Below are positions 34,729 through 43,012 of a stretch of DNA of 64,000 bases, piece by piece. The notes beneath the pieces were generated by a model. That model was not told the DNA's origin. It worked only from the letters and a program-made list of their open reading frames with translations, and ran no database searches. Location: assembly GCF_002837275.1 (NCBI RefSeq), contig NZ_NXIF01000027.1, forward strand, positions 84,430 to 148,429, read 5' to 3'. The translations under genes and the position numbers were made by a program. Each line of letters opens with the position of its first letter. Position 1 is the first letter of the stretch. This DNA is from Malaciobacter halophilus. GTDB lineage: Bacteria > Campylobacterota > Campylobacteria > Campylobacterales > Arcobacteraceae.

Positions 34729-35496
34729 TTGGTAGAATTAAGTAAAAAAATATCAAAGCTTGTTGGAAAAACTAATGCCGAGTATGGACTAATAAAAGAG
34801 GGTGATAAAGTATTAGTTGGGTTTAGTGGAGGTAAAGACTCTACTACACTAATTCATGCATTAAAGCATCTTCAAAGAGTTGCACCTTTTAAATTTGAAT
34901 TTAAAGCTGTAACGGTAACTTATGGAATGGGTGAAGAGTTGCAATTTCTGGCAAATCATTGTAAAGAGCATGGAATTGAACATGAAATAGTTGATACTGA
35001 AATTTTTGAAATTGCTGGTGAAAAAATCAGAAAAAACTCTTCTTTTTGTTCATTTTTCTCAAGAATGAGAAGAGGGTATTTATATACAACAGCACAAGAG
35101 CAAGGATATAATAAATTAGCATTGGGACATCATTTAGATGATGCAATGGAATCATTTTTTATGAATTTTTTATATAATGGTGCTTTAAGATCAATGCCTC
35201 CAATATATAAAGCAGAAAATGGTTTGGAAGTTATTAGACCTCTTATTTTTTGTAGAGAGAGACAATTAAGAGCATTTGCACAATCAAATGAGATTAGTGT
35301 AATTGGTGATGAGGCTTGTCCTGCAATGAGATTTGATATAAAAATGCCTTACGCAAGAGAAAAAACAAAAAAACTATTAGAGCAAATGGAAGAAGATAAT
35401 CCTCAAATGTTTATTTCAATGAAAGCAGCATTTAACAATATTCAAACATCTACTTTTTTTCAAAAAGAGTTCTTAGACAATTATAAAAAGGATTAA
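34729..35496 (+). CDS. ttcA: TtcA-like tRNA thiolation PP-loop ATPase, atypical cysteine set
   Basis: Likely tRNA 2-thiocytidine enzyme or a relative. The PP-loop is VGFSGGKDSTTL; KLALGHHLDDAMESFFMNFLYNG is the family core, and SFFSRMRRGYLYTTAQEQGY aligns with the TtcA segment that normally reads CxxCSRLRRG. E. coli TtcA holds its 4Fe-4S cluster by two Cys in that motif and one later Cys. Here the first is Cys, the second is Phe, and the third position has CPAMR. AGGA at 34717-34720 favours the TTG at 34729; counting from the ATG at 34708 the residues are C114, F117 and C204. Cluster binding is therefore in doubt. Confidence 0.8.
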   Translation: MVELSKKISKLVGKTNAEYGLIKEGDKVLVGFSGGKDSTTLIHALKHLQRVAPFKFEFKAVTVTYGMGEELQFLANHCKEHGIEHEIVDTEIFEIAGEKIRKNSSFCSFFSRMRRGYLYTTAQEQGYNKLALGHHLDDAMESFFMNFLYNGALRSMPPIYKAENGLEVIRPLIFCRERQLRAFAQSNEISVIGDEACPAMRFDIKMPYAREKTKKLLEQMEEDNPQMFISMKAAFNNIQTSTFFQKEFLDNYKKD

Positions 35497-35498
35497 TA

Positions 35499-35966
35499 TT
35501 GAATATATTAATCTCATCTTGTCTTTTAGGTGAAGATGTAAGGTATGATGCAAAAAGTTCTTCCTCTTCTATAAAAGATAAAGAACTTTTTAATAAGATA
35601 ATAAACGAATTTAAAATTTTTTCTATTTGTCCAGAGGTTAGTGGAGGATTAAGTATTCCAAGACCTCCTAGTGAAATTGTAAATGATAAAGTTATTACAA
35701 CTGATGGATTAGATGTAACTAAGATGTTTAATAAAGGTGCTTTAAATACTTTATCATATTGTAAAGATAATAATATAAAAATTGCCATATTAAAATCAAA
35801 ATCTCCTTCATGTGGCAATAGTATGGTATATGATGGAACATTTACTTCAACATTAAAAAAATCAAAAGGTATAACAACTAAACTTTTACAAGAAAATGGG
35901 ATAAAAGTATTCAATGAAACACAATTAGAACAATTTTGTGACTATATAAAGAGTAGTTTAAAATAG
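35499..35966 (+). CDS. DUF523 family protein
   Basis: 155-residue cytoplasmic protein of unknown function. The family pattern is clear: ILISSCLLGEDVRYDAKSS at the start, ICPEVSGGLSIPRPPSEIV, and AILKSKSPSCGNSMVYDGTF, with three conserved Cys in SSCLLG, FSICPEV and SPSCG that could bind a metal or cluster. The start is TTG at 35499 after AAAAAGGAT, 3 bases after the ttcA-like stop, so the two are co-transcribed. The pairing with a sulfur-transfer enzyme is suggestive only. Confidence 0.85.
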   Translation: MNILISSCLLGEDVRYDAKSSSSSIKDKELFNKIINEFKIFSICPEVSGGLSIPRPPSEIVNDKVITTDGLDVTKMFNKGALNTLSYCKDNNIKIAILKSKSPSCGNSMVYDGTFTSTLKKSKGITTKLLQENGIKVFNETQLEQFCDYIKSSLK

Positions 35967-36008
35967 TTTATATTATATTAACTAATTATTTTTATATAAG
36001 GAAAACAA

Positions 36009-36491
36009 ATGAAAAAACTTCTAATTGCTCTTATGTTAAGTACTTGTACTTTATTCTCTTTTGATAAGGTAAGTATTGGTTATTCAACTACTAGTTATGA
36101 CTCAAATATTTATGACCTCTCTTTAATAACAGATACAAATTATAAGCTTTTTTCTCTTCCAGTATCTTTAGAATTAGCTTTTGATTATATAGATTCTACA
36201 AATAATAGTGATGAGTTATTTATTTCAAGTTTTCAACCAGTTATAACTTATGATTTTAATAAGTATTTTTTTATTCAAGGTGCTTTAGGATTTGCTTATT
36301 TAAGTGATAAGTCTTTTGAAGATAGAAAGTTTGGTACAAATTTTCAGTTTAAACAGAGTGTTATCTTTGGTTATAACATAAACAAACATTTATCGACTAC
36401 TTTAAGATATAATCATATATCAAATGCAGATTTAGATGATAATAATAGCGGTTTAGATATTTTTGGTCTTAATTTAATCTATAAGTTTTAA
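36009..36491 (+). CDS. PagL-like lipid A 3-O-deacylase (outer-membrane beta-barrel)
   Basis: Exported 160-residue beta-barrel. The signal peptide is MKKLLIALMLSTCTLFSF. The last two strands carry RYNHISNADLDDNNSGLDIF and end with YKF, the outer-membrane C-terminal aromatic. H136 and S138 match the catalytic His and Ser of PagL; the third catalytic position, Glu twelve residues after Ser in PagL, is D150 here. PagL removes a 3-O acyl chain from lipid A; the Asp may keep the activity. ATG after AAGGAAAACAA. It converges on the thioredoxin gene. Confidence 0.7.
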   Translation: MKKLLIALMLSTCTLFSFDKVSIGYSTTSYDSNIYDLSLITDTNYKLFSLPVSLELAFDYIDSTNNSDELFISSFQPVITYDFNKYFFIQGALGFAYLSDKSFEDRKFGTNFQFKQSVIFGYNINKHLSTTLRYNHISNADLDDNNSGLDIFGLNLIYKF

Positions 36492-36502
36492 ACTTATAGA
36501 TT
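36478..36502. terminator. Bidirectional hairpin between the PagL-like and thioredoxin genes
   Basis: Inverted repeat ATCTATAAGTTT / AAACTTATAGAT spans the two convergent stops at 36491 and 36494 and is followed by TTTT on the plus strand. Confidence 0.6.
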
Positions 36503-36925
36503 TTCATTTACTAAACTAGATAGTTTTAAAGGGTCTAATGCTCCACTTACTCTTTTAACTTCTTCTGCTTGTTTAAATATTGCAATTGTAGGAATAGATT
36601 TTATTAGAAATCTTGAAGCTAATGATTCTTGTTCTTGGGTATTTACTTTTACAAATAATGCTTTTAAAGAGTATTTATTTGAAACTTCATTAAAAATTGG
36701 AATCATCATCTTACATGGGTTACACCAAGGTGCCCAAAAATCAATAATAACAGGAATATCAGAGTTTACAACTACATGATCAAAAGTCTGCTCAGTTAAT
36801 TCAATAGGAGTTGTATCTAATAAAGAGTTTTTACATTCTCCACAGTTTGCTTTTAAATAAGAGTCTTTTTTAGGTATTTTATTAACTTTTAAACAGTGAG
36901 GACAAACTACATTTATCTTGTGCAT
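36494..36925 (-). CDS. trxC: Thioredoxin 2 (TrxC-like) with WCNPC active site
   Basis: Cytoplasmic disulfide reductase. Residues 1-35 hold a zinc-binding Cys4 site (C8, C11, C28, C31) as in TrxC; residues 40-143 are a thioredoxin domain with DFWAPWCNPCKMMIP and the cis-Pro in KSIPTIAIFK. The active site is W67-C68-N69-P70-C71 where nearly all thioredoxins have Gly, a change expected to alter redox potential. Length 143 is normal. The upstream small genes on the same strand are only 3 bases away, so this is the last gene of a three-gene unit. Confidence 0.88.
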   Translation of the reverse strand: MHKINVVCPHCLKVNKIPKKDSYLKANCGECKNSLLDTTPIELTEQTFDHVVVNSDIPVIIDFWAPWCNPCKMMIPIFNEVSNKYSLKALFVKVNTQEQESLASRFLIKSIPTIAIFKQAEEVKRVSGALDPLKLSSLVNENL

Positions 36926-36928
36926 AAT

Positions 36929-37174
36929 TTAAGCCTTAATATTTAGCAGCATACTTGAAGTTTCATTTTGTGTTTCTATTGCATTTGCATTAGCGCTATA
37001 AGCAATTGTATTTGGTATTTGAGAAGTAATTGCGTCAATTAACTCTTGAGTTACTTCTTGATTTTGAGAGTCTGGTATACTATTTGCAACATTAGCAATT
37101 GTTTGGGCATTATCTGCAACTTGAACTTGTGTTGCAACCATTGCATTTAAATTCATACTATTATCAATTCGCAT
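36929..37174 (-). CDS. Small hypothetical protein, possibly motility-associated (81 aa)
   Basis: MRIDNSMNLNAMVATQVQVAD... is rich in Asn, Gln, Ala and Ser and lacks a signal peptide or membrane helix, a composition typical of small proteins secreted or associated with the flagellum. I cannot assign a family; YjfB-like 'putative motility proteins' are the closest in general look. Its start overlaps the end of the metalloprotease-like gene by 11 bases, with GGAG just before, and trxC follows after 3 bases. Confidence 0.6.
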   Translation of the reverse strand: MRIDNSMNLNAMVATQVQVADNAQTIANVANSIPDSQNQEVTQELIDAITSQIPNTIAYSANANAIETQNETSSMLLNIKA

Positions 37175-37661
37175 TTTGTACTCCTTCTTGCTCTTTACTT
37201 AAAAGAAGCATTTTATTTAAGTTTGCAGTTCTTGCTATTGAAGCATCAGCACTACTTAATCCATCTGGTGCAGTAGAAGCTTTTTGAAGTCTATCTAGTT
37301 TTGCAATTGCAGATGCTTCATCTTTAGGTATTGAAGTATCAAGTCTTACATGTCCTCCAGTTGCATAAAGCTTTCCATCTGGTCCCATTTGATAATTGTA
37401 AGAAATAGCACCCTTTGTATTAGCTAAAGAAGCATGAAGTTGTTCATGTGCTCTAGTTTTTGCATCTAGATTTTCAAATTTATCTAAAACTCTTTGATAA
37501 TCTTTTTCATCAATATTTTTACCATTTGTTAAATTAACAGAGTCATTTTTTTCATGTGATGATTTTTCAAAATCTTTTTTATCTATATTAGCTAACTGTG
37601 CTTTTTTTTGTGCTATTTGTTGATAAATAGATGATGCTGTTAAGTTATCATTTATTAACAT
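37164..37661 (-). CDS. Putative metalloprotease, CJM1_0395/SprA-related family
   Basis: 165-residue protein with an N-terminal disordered part (about 1-50) and a compact C-terminal domain. H72-E73-x2-H76 in TRAHEQLHASLA is an HExxH zinc motif, followed by GAISYNYQMGPDGKLYATGG and HVRLDTSIPKD, characteristic of this family in Campylobacterota. The biological role is unknown. ATG after AAAAAGAGAAAACC; first of the minus-strand unit that ends with trxC. Peptidase activity is inferred from the motif only. Confidence 0.82.
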   Translation of the reverse strand: MLINDNLTASSIYQQIAQKKAQLANIDKKDFEKSSHEKNDSVNLTNGKNIDEKDYQRVLDKFENLDAKTRAHEQLHASLANTKGAISYNYQMGPDGKLYATGGHVRLDTSIPKDEASAIAKLDRLQKASTAPDGLSSADASIARTANLNKMLLLSKEQEGVQNAN

Positions 37662-37784
37662 GGTTTTCTCTTTTTTTATATTTTAAATATTCTAACATAT
37701 TTTAATTGTTTTGTAAAGATTTTTTAATGTATCATAAAGCTTTAAAAAGTGTTGAAAATTAATAATAGTTAAACTTATTTTGGA

Positions 37785-37790
37785 TATAAT
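37785..37790 (+). promoter_or_regulatory. -10 box of the diguanylate cyclase gene
   Basis: TATAAT in TTTTGGATATAATCAAACC. The predicted transcription start is 7-8 bases downstream, on or next to the ATG at 37798, which predicts a leaderless message. Confidence 0.6.
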
Positions 37791-37797
37791 CAAACCT

Positions 37798-38895
37798 ATG
37801 AAAAGTAAATTTTTTAAATCAATCTCTTTTAAACTTACAATTTTAGTAACTATAATAATTGTTACTTTAATAAGTGCAAGTTTTCTATTTAATTCACAAA
37901 TTGATAAATTAAAAAAACAGATTGATAATATCTATTTTGGAAATTTTGTTCCTTTAATTACTTTAGATTTAGTTTTAAAAAACTATCAAACTATTATTCA
38001 ATGTAAAAAAATAACAAATAATAAATGTGATATTACAGCTGAAAGAACTGTGATTTTAAAAAATTGGAATTCATATAATAACTCTTATAAAACACAAAAA
38101 GAAAGAAAGATTGTTGATGATGTTAATAAATCAATAATAAACTCTTTTAAAATCGATAAAATCGATATTTATGAACTTGTTATGAAGCAAATAAATTTTT
38201 TAAAAGATTATGAAGTTGATGTTGCTTATAAACAAAGAAGAGCTTTTTTAACTGACTATTCAGACATGAAAAAATATCTTTTATACAATATAATAGCTAT
38301 TATTATAGTTTCTTTTGCTATAATAATATTTATAATCTACCAAATAATAAAAAAAGATAATCAATTAACTATATTAACAAGAAAGTATAAAATAGAATCT
38401 ATTACTGATTCTATGACAAATCTTTATAATAGAAAGTATTTTGATAATATTTTTGATAACTTACCTTTTATTTCAAATGCAAATAACTGGAAAAGTGCTT
38501 TTGTAATGGTAGATATTGATTTTTTTAAGCAGTATAATGACACTTATGGACACGATTTAGGTGATGAAACATTAAAAGCAGTTGCTAATACTTTAAAAGA
38601 GTATTTTAACAAAGAGTATGAATATGTTTTTAGACTCGGTGGTGAAGAGTTTGGAGTTGTACTTTTTGATACAGATGAAGATATTTTAATTGAGTGTTTA
38701 GATGACATTAATAAAAAAATTATTCAATTAAATATTGAACATAAAGCTAGTAAGATATTAAATGTAGTATCAATCTCTATTGGTGCAGTAATTTATGAAC
38801 CTTATAGTTATGTTTCAGCAAATAAGTTGTATAAGATTGCAGATGAAAATCTTTATAAATCAAAACAAAATGGTAGAAATCAGTTTACACTTTAA
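37798..38895 (+). CDS. Membrane-bound diguanylate cyclase (GGDEF domain)
   Basis: Makes cyclic di-GMP from two GTP. Two transmembrane helices (about residues 12-32 and 160-185) bracket a short periplasmic region of about 130 residues with two Cys (CKKITNNKCD) that could form a disulfide. The cytoplasmic GGDEF domain (about 205-365) begins DSMTNLYNRKYFD, has MVDIDFFKQYNDTYGHDLGD and the active-site FRLGGEEFGVVLFD, a functional GGEEF form. No RxxD inhibitory site is evident just before it. The ATG at 37798 is preferred; a TTG at 37780 would lie within the -10 region. No ribosome site precedes the ATG. Confidence 0.9.
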   Translation: MKSKFFKSISFKLTILVTIIIVTLISASFLFNSQIDKLKKQIDNIYFGNFVPLITLDLVLKNYQTIIQCKKITNNKCDITAERTVILKNWNSYNNSYKTQKERKIVDDVNKSIINSFKIDKIDIYELVMKQINFLKDYEVDVAYKQRRAFLTDYSDMKKYLLYNIIAIIIVSFAIIIFIIYQIIKKDNQLTILTRKYKIESITDSMTNLYNRKYFDNIFDNLPFISNANNWKSAFVMVDIDFFKQYNDTYGHDLGDETLKAVANTLKEYFNKEYEYVFRLGGEEFGVVLFDTDEDILIECLDDINKKIIQLNIEHKASKILNVVSISIGAVIYEPYSYVSANKLYKIADENLYKSKQNGRNQFTL

Positions 38896-38906
38896 AAGGA
38901 GAGTAG

Positions 38907-39464
38907 TTGACTTTTTTATTTAATAAAAATAATCACTTTAATTTAGCAAATACTGTAACATTTTTCAATATTGCTTCAGGTATTTTAGCTATTTATTTTC
39001 TTACTCACGAACAGTTTTTTGGTGCAGCGCTATTTGCATGGTTAGCTGGAGGGTTTGATATTTTAGATGGAAAAATTGCAAGAAAATATAATTTATCAAC
39101 AGATTTTGGAATTCAGCTTGATTCATATGCTGATTTTTTATCTTTTGTTATTGTTCCAACAATGTTTATATATTTTGCAATAATTGATGGAAAAGAGTTG
39201 ATGTTATTTACTCCTTTAGTTGTTTTTGCTTTTATATATTATGTAATTTCTGGTCTTAGAAGATTGATACAATTTAATTTAAATGCAGATGTTGGTGAAG
39301 TTGAAAAGTACTTTACAGGTGTTCCAACTCCACTTGGTGCAATTTTATTATGGGTTGTTTATCTAATTTGGTTAGGTGGATTTATCTCAGAAGGTTTTGT
39401 TTTAATTGCAATGATTGTAATTGGTTATTTATTAAATTCTAAGATAAAAATACCTCATCCATAA
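38907..39464 (+). CDS. pssA: CDP-diacylglycerol-serine O-phosphatidyltransferase
   Basis: Membrane enzyme making phosphatidylserine, precursor of phosphatidylethanolamine. The CDP-alcohol transferase motif D-G-x2-A-R-x8-G-x3-D-x3-D is complete in DGKIARKYNLSTDFGIQLDS followed by YAD. FFNIASGILAIYF and about five further helices fit a short, 185-residue class of this enzyme. The start is TTG at 38907 after AAAAGGAGAG, 11 bases after the cyclase stop. Its stop overlaps the ppx/gppA start. Confidence 0.88.
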   Translation: MTFLFNKNNHFNLANTVTFFNIASGILAIYFLTHEQFFGAALFAWLAGGFDILDGKIARKYNLSTDFGIQLDSYADFLSFVIVPTMFIYFAIIDGKELMLFTPLVVFAFIYYVISGLRRLIQFNLNADVGEVEKYFTGVPTPLGAILLWVVYLIWLGGFISEGFVLIAMIVIGYLLNSKIKIPHP

Positions 39465-40372
39465 TGAATAAAGTTATTTCAATAGATTTAGGCTCAAACT
39501 CTTTTAGAGTTTTAGTTTATGACTGTTTAAATCACAAGGCCATTTCGGAATTTAATCAAGTTGTAGGAATGGCTGATGGTTTAGTAGATACTGGAATGAT
39601 TTCAAAAGATGCACAAGAAAGAGTAATTAATACAATACGATATTCAAGTGAAAAATTAAACTATAATCCAAAAGAAGCTGTTTGTGTTACAACTGCTGCT
39701 ATGAGAATGGCAAATAATTCACAAGAAGTACTTGATAATTTTTATAAACAAACTGGTGCAAAATTTAAGATAGTTGATGGAAATGAAGAAGCAAGACTAA
39801 CTCTTTTAGCAGTTAAATATGCTTTAAAAAGAGAAAAACTTAACTCAGATAAATTTATATTACTTGATATTGGTGGTGGTTCTACTGAAATAATAATTAA
39901 CACAAAAGATGAGTATCAAGCTCATAGTTTTAATTTTGGTATAGTCACATTAACACAAAAATTCAATAGTTATGAACTTTTACAAGAAGAATTAAATTTA
40001 AGAAAAAATGAAATAAAAAACTTTTTAAATACTTTCCAAATAAACTTAGAAGATTATACATTTGTTGCAACGGCAGGAACACCTACAACAATTGCTGCAA
40101 TTAAATTAGGGCAAGATTTTTTCCATTATGATAAAGAGCAAGTAAATGGAACAGTAGTAAATTTAAATGATTTAAATGAATGTTTAGAACTTTTTAGAAC
40201 ATCTTCTACAAAAACAATAACTAAGCTTGTTGGAAGTGGAAGGGTTGAATTTATTGAAGTTGGTGTTTATATATATAAAACAATTTTTGAAGCTTTAAAT
40301 AAAAAAGAGTCTATTGTTTTAGATGATGGATTAAGAGAGGGTGTAGCTATTAATCAATGTTTATTAAAATAA
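39464..40372 (+). CDS. Ppx/GppA-family phosphatase
   Basis: Exopolyphosphatase or guanosine pentaphosphatase with the actin-like ATPase fold. ISIDLGSNSFRVLVYD is the first phosphate loop, KFKIVDGNEEARLTLLAVK the EEA region and FILLDIGGGSTEIII the second loop; FVATAGTPTTIAA follows. It has 302 residues, so only the two-domain core without the HD extension of E. coli Ppx. It could hydrolyse polyphosphate or pppGpp; sequence does not separate the two. ATG overlaps the pssA stop (TAATG type). Confidence 0.88.
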   Translation: MNKVISIDLGSNSFRVLVYDCLNHKAISEFNQVVGMADGLVDTGMISKDAQERVINTIRYSSEKLNYNPKEAVCVTTAAMRMANNSQEVLDNFYKQTGAKFKIVDGNEEARLTLLAVKYALKREKLNSDKFILLDIGGGSTEIIINTKDEYQAHSFNFGIVTLTQKFNSYELLQEELNLRKNEIKNFLNTFQINLEDYTFVATAGTPTTIAAIKLGQDFFHYDKEQVNGTVVNLNDLNECLELFRTSSTKTITKLVGSGRVEFIEVGVYIYKTIFEALNKKESIVLDDGLREGVAINQCLLK

Positions 40373-40373
40373 A

Positions 40374-41168
40374 CTATGATAATAGTCTAACACTTTGCTC
40401 TTGCACAATATTTGCTTGTGAAACAGCTAAGTATCCTACATTTGCAAATAGATTATTTTTAGTAAAATCATTGGCTTCTTTGCCAAAGTTTATATTATTT
40501 GTTTGATTGTTTTTAACTAATTCTTGTTGCTGTTTTAAAACATCTTTTGCATTCTCTTGTATTTGTTGAGATGTTTGTTCAAATTGATTAGATAAGTCAT
40601 TTAAATATTTTTCACTAGTATTAAGTTTACCCACTAAAGTATCAAGTTCTTCACTATTATTTAAATCTGAATTTTTAATATCATTTGCTAATTCATTAGA
40701 AATTATTGGAGTATTTACTTTATTTATTTGCAAATAGGCCTCTTTTGTATCTATTGTAAAACTATTATTTTCTTGGTTTGAGTCTTGAGTTGCTAAAATT
40801 GATTCTTTTTTATATTTTGTTTCAATTGCAATAGAAGTAAAATCTTTTAGTTGATTTGTAAATTGTTCTTTTAATTGATTTTTATCTTCAATGTTTTTAT
40901 CAAGTAAATTTTGTTTTATATCAGATATTATTTCTTGTTGTTTTTGAATACCATTTTTAGCAATAGAACTAATAGCAATACCTTCGTTAAAAGTTTGTAA
41001 AGAGTTTGATAATTCATCTCTTTTAAGATTATATGATTCACTTATTGATAGATTTAAAGCATCATTTGTTATTGGTTCAATTCTACTGTTTTGAGTAGTT
41101 CTATTTAATTGTTGTTGTGGTAGCGAATTAAGATTCGTGACATTATTACTAATACTATTTACATCCAT
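40374..41168 (-). CDS. Short divergent flagellin-like protein
   Basis: 264 residues with flagellin-like ends and no recognisable middle domain. The N-terminal part DALNLSISESYNLKRDELSN and NEGIAISSIAKNGIQKQQEI matches the D0/D1 helix of flagellins, and the C-terminus FTKNNLFANVGYLAVSQANI followed by VQEQSVRLLS matches their last helix. The middle is a Glu/Asn/Gln-rich coiled coil. AGGAG at 9 bases from the ATG at 41168 fixes the start; a TTG three codons earlier abuts the AGGAG and is less likely. It may be a filament minor component, a junction protein or an unrelated protein using this fold. No flagellar operon lies beside it. Confidence 0.7.
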   Translation of the reverse strand: MDVNSISNNVTNLNSLPQQQLNRTTQNSRIEPITNDALNLSISESYNLKRDELSNSLQTFNEGIAISSIAKNGIQKQQEIISDIKQNLLDKNIEDKNQLKEQFTNQLKDFTSIAIETKYKKESILATQDSNQENNSFTIDTKEAYLQINKVNTPIISNELANDIKNSDLNNSEELDTLVGKLNTSEKYLNDLSNQFEQTSQQIQENAKDVLKQQQELVKNNQTNNINFGKEANDFTKNNLFANVGYLAVSQANIVQEQSVRLLS

Positions 41169-41317
41169 CTTAATCAACTCCTAGTTTATACTTGCTTAAT
41201 TTTATCTAAAAACTACTAAAACTTAGCTAAATTATAGAGGCAAAAACACTTATTAAAGGCTGTTTAATGAATATTTTTGTAGAATACAAACTTTAATTTA
41301 ACGAGGGAGAAAGAACT

Positions 41318-43012
41318 ATGAAAATGACTGGCGCAAAGATGGTTATTGAATCATTACACCAAGAAGGGGTAAAAACTGTATTTGGTTACCCTGGAGGCGC
41401 TATTATGAATGTCTATGATGAGATATATAAGCAAAACTATTTTGAACATATATTAAATAGACATGAACAAGCATCTATACACGCAGCAGAAGGTTACGCA
41501 AGATCAACAGGAAAAGTTGGTGTTGCAATAGTTACAAGTGGACCAGGATTTACAAATGCCGTAACGGGTCTAGCAACTGCATATATGGATTCTATTCCCC
41601 TCGTCGTTATTTCAGGACAAGTACCAACAGCAATTATTGGAACTGATGGTTTCCAAGAAATTGATGCAGTTGGAATTAGTAGACCGTGTACTAAACATAA
41701 CTATTTAGTTAATAAAATTGAAGATTTACCAAGAATAATAAAAGAGGCATTTCATATTGCAAGTACTGGAAGACCAGGTCCTGTGCATATTGATATTCCA
41801 AAAGATATTACAGCACAAGTTGCAAATTTTGAGTATCCAAAAGAGGTTAATTTACCTACTTATAAACCAACAGTAAAATATAATAAAAGACAATTAAAAA
41901 AAGCAATGACAGCAATTTCAAAAGCTAAAAAACCTTTATTATATGTTGGTGGTGGAGCAATTCTAGCAAATTGTGGTCATGAAATTAGAGAGTTTGCAAA
42001 AAAAGCCAATATTCCAGTAGTTGAAACTCTTATGGCAAGAGGAATTATGGGGCATGATAATCCATTACTTATTGGAATGCTTGGAATGCACGGAGAATTT
42101 GCTGCAAATATGGCAGCATATGAAACTGATCTTTTAATTTCACTTGGAGCAAGGTTTGATGATAGAGTAACAGGAAGACTTGATGAGTTTGCTTCTAAAG
42201 CAAAAGTTATTCATGTTGATATTGACCCAGCAACTATTGAAAAACTTGTAAAAGCTGATTATCCAATTGTTGGGGATTTAAAAGTTACTGTAGAAGGAAT
42301 GTTAAGTACTCTTGGTGAGTTTGAGTTAAATGACTATTCAAACTGGGTAGCTTTATTAAATGAGTATAGAGAAAAAGAGCCTTTAAGATATATTGATTCA
42401 AATACTGTTATTAAACCTCAATGGCCAATTCAAAGAGTAGGTGAAATTTTAGGAAGCAAAGCAATTGTTTCAACTGATGTTGGTCAACATCAAATGTGGA
42501 CAGCACAATTTTATCCTTTTTCTTTTCCAAGACAGTTTATAACTAGTGGAGGTTTGGGAACTATGGGATTTGGTCTTCCTGCTGCAATGGGAGTTGCAAA
42601 AGGTAATCCTGATAAAGTATCTATTAACTTTTCAGGTGATGGTTCTATTTTGATGAATATTCAAGAACTAATGACATGTGTTGAATCAAATTTACCAGTA
42701 ATTACTATTATTTTAAATAATAATTATTTAGGAATGGTTAGACAATGGCAAACAATGTTTTATGAAAATAGATTATCTGAAACAGACCTTTCTATGCAAC
42801 CTGACTTTAAAATGTTAATAGAAGCATTTGGAGGAATTGGGTATAGAGTTACTACTAAAGATGAGTTTGATAAAGCATTAAAAGATGCTGTGGATAAGAA
42901 AAAACCTGCAATGATTGAGGTTATTGTTGAAAGAAACGAAGAGGTATTGCCAATGGTTCCAAATGGGCATGCTTTAAATGAGATGACATTAATAGGAGAT
43001 AACAATGAATAA
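41318..43012 (+). CDS. ilvB: Acetolactate synthase large subunit
   Basis: ThDP-dependent enzyme making acetolactate and acetohydroxybutyrate, the first common step of valine, leucine and isoleucine synthesis. E50 in LNRHEQASIHAAEGYAR activates ThDP; SGDGSILMNIQELMTC with ILNNNYLGM is the ThDP/Mg motif; GLGTMGFGLPAAMG precedes it. At 564 residues it is full length. ATG after CGAGGGAGAAAG. Overlaps ilvH by 8 bases. The 150-base upstream gap shows no clear attenuator hairpin. Confidence 0.96.
   Translation: MKMTGAKMVIESLHQEGVKTVFGYPGGAIMNVYDEIYKQNYFEHILNRHEQASIHAAEGYARSTGKVGVAIVTSGPGFTNAVTGLATAYMDSIPLVVISGQVPTAIIGTDGFQEIDAVGISRPCTKHNYLVNKIEDLPRIIKEAFHIASTGRPGPVHIDIPKDITAQVANFEYPKEVNLPTYKPTVKYNKRQLKKAMTAISKAKKPLLYVGGGAILANCGHEIREFAKKANIPVVETLMARGIMGHDNPLLIGMLGMHGEFAANMAAYETDLLISLGARFDDRVTGRLDEFASKAKVIHVDIDPATIEKLVKADYPIVGDLKVTVEGMLSTLGEFELNDYSNWVALLNEYREKEPLRYIDSNTVIKPQWPIQRVGEILGSKAIVSTDVGQHQMWTAQFYPFSFPRQFITSGGLGTMGFGLPAAMGVAKGNPDKVSINFSGDGSILMNIQELMTCVESNLPVITIILNNNYLGMVRQWQTMFYENRLSETDLSMQPDFKMLIEAFGGIGYRVTTKDEFDKALKDAVDKKKPAMIEVIVERNEEVLPMVPNGHALNEMTLIGDNNE

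Noticed and set aside
37780..37782. TTG 37780 as start of the diguanylate cyclase
   Set aside because: It lies at the -10 box and has no ribosome site; the ATG at 37798 directly precedes the first helix.
41267..41296. Short ORF MNIFVEYKL before ilvB as an attenuation leader peptide
   Set aside because: It holds only one Ile, one Val and one Leu, no antiterminator/terminator hairpins follow, and a better -10-like box lies inside it, so it may not be transcribed.
42760..43005. Antisense open frames over ilvB, der, pnp and others
   Set aside because: They run opposite to well-supported conserved genes, have no ribosome sites and low-complexity or implausible protein composition.
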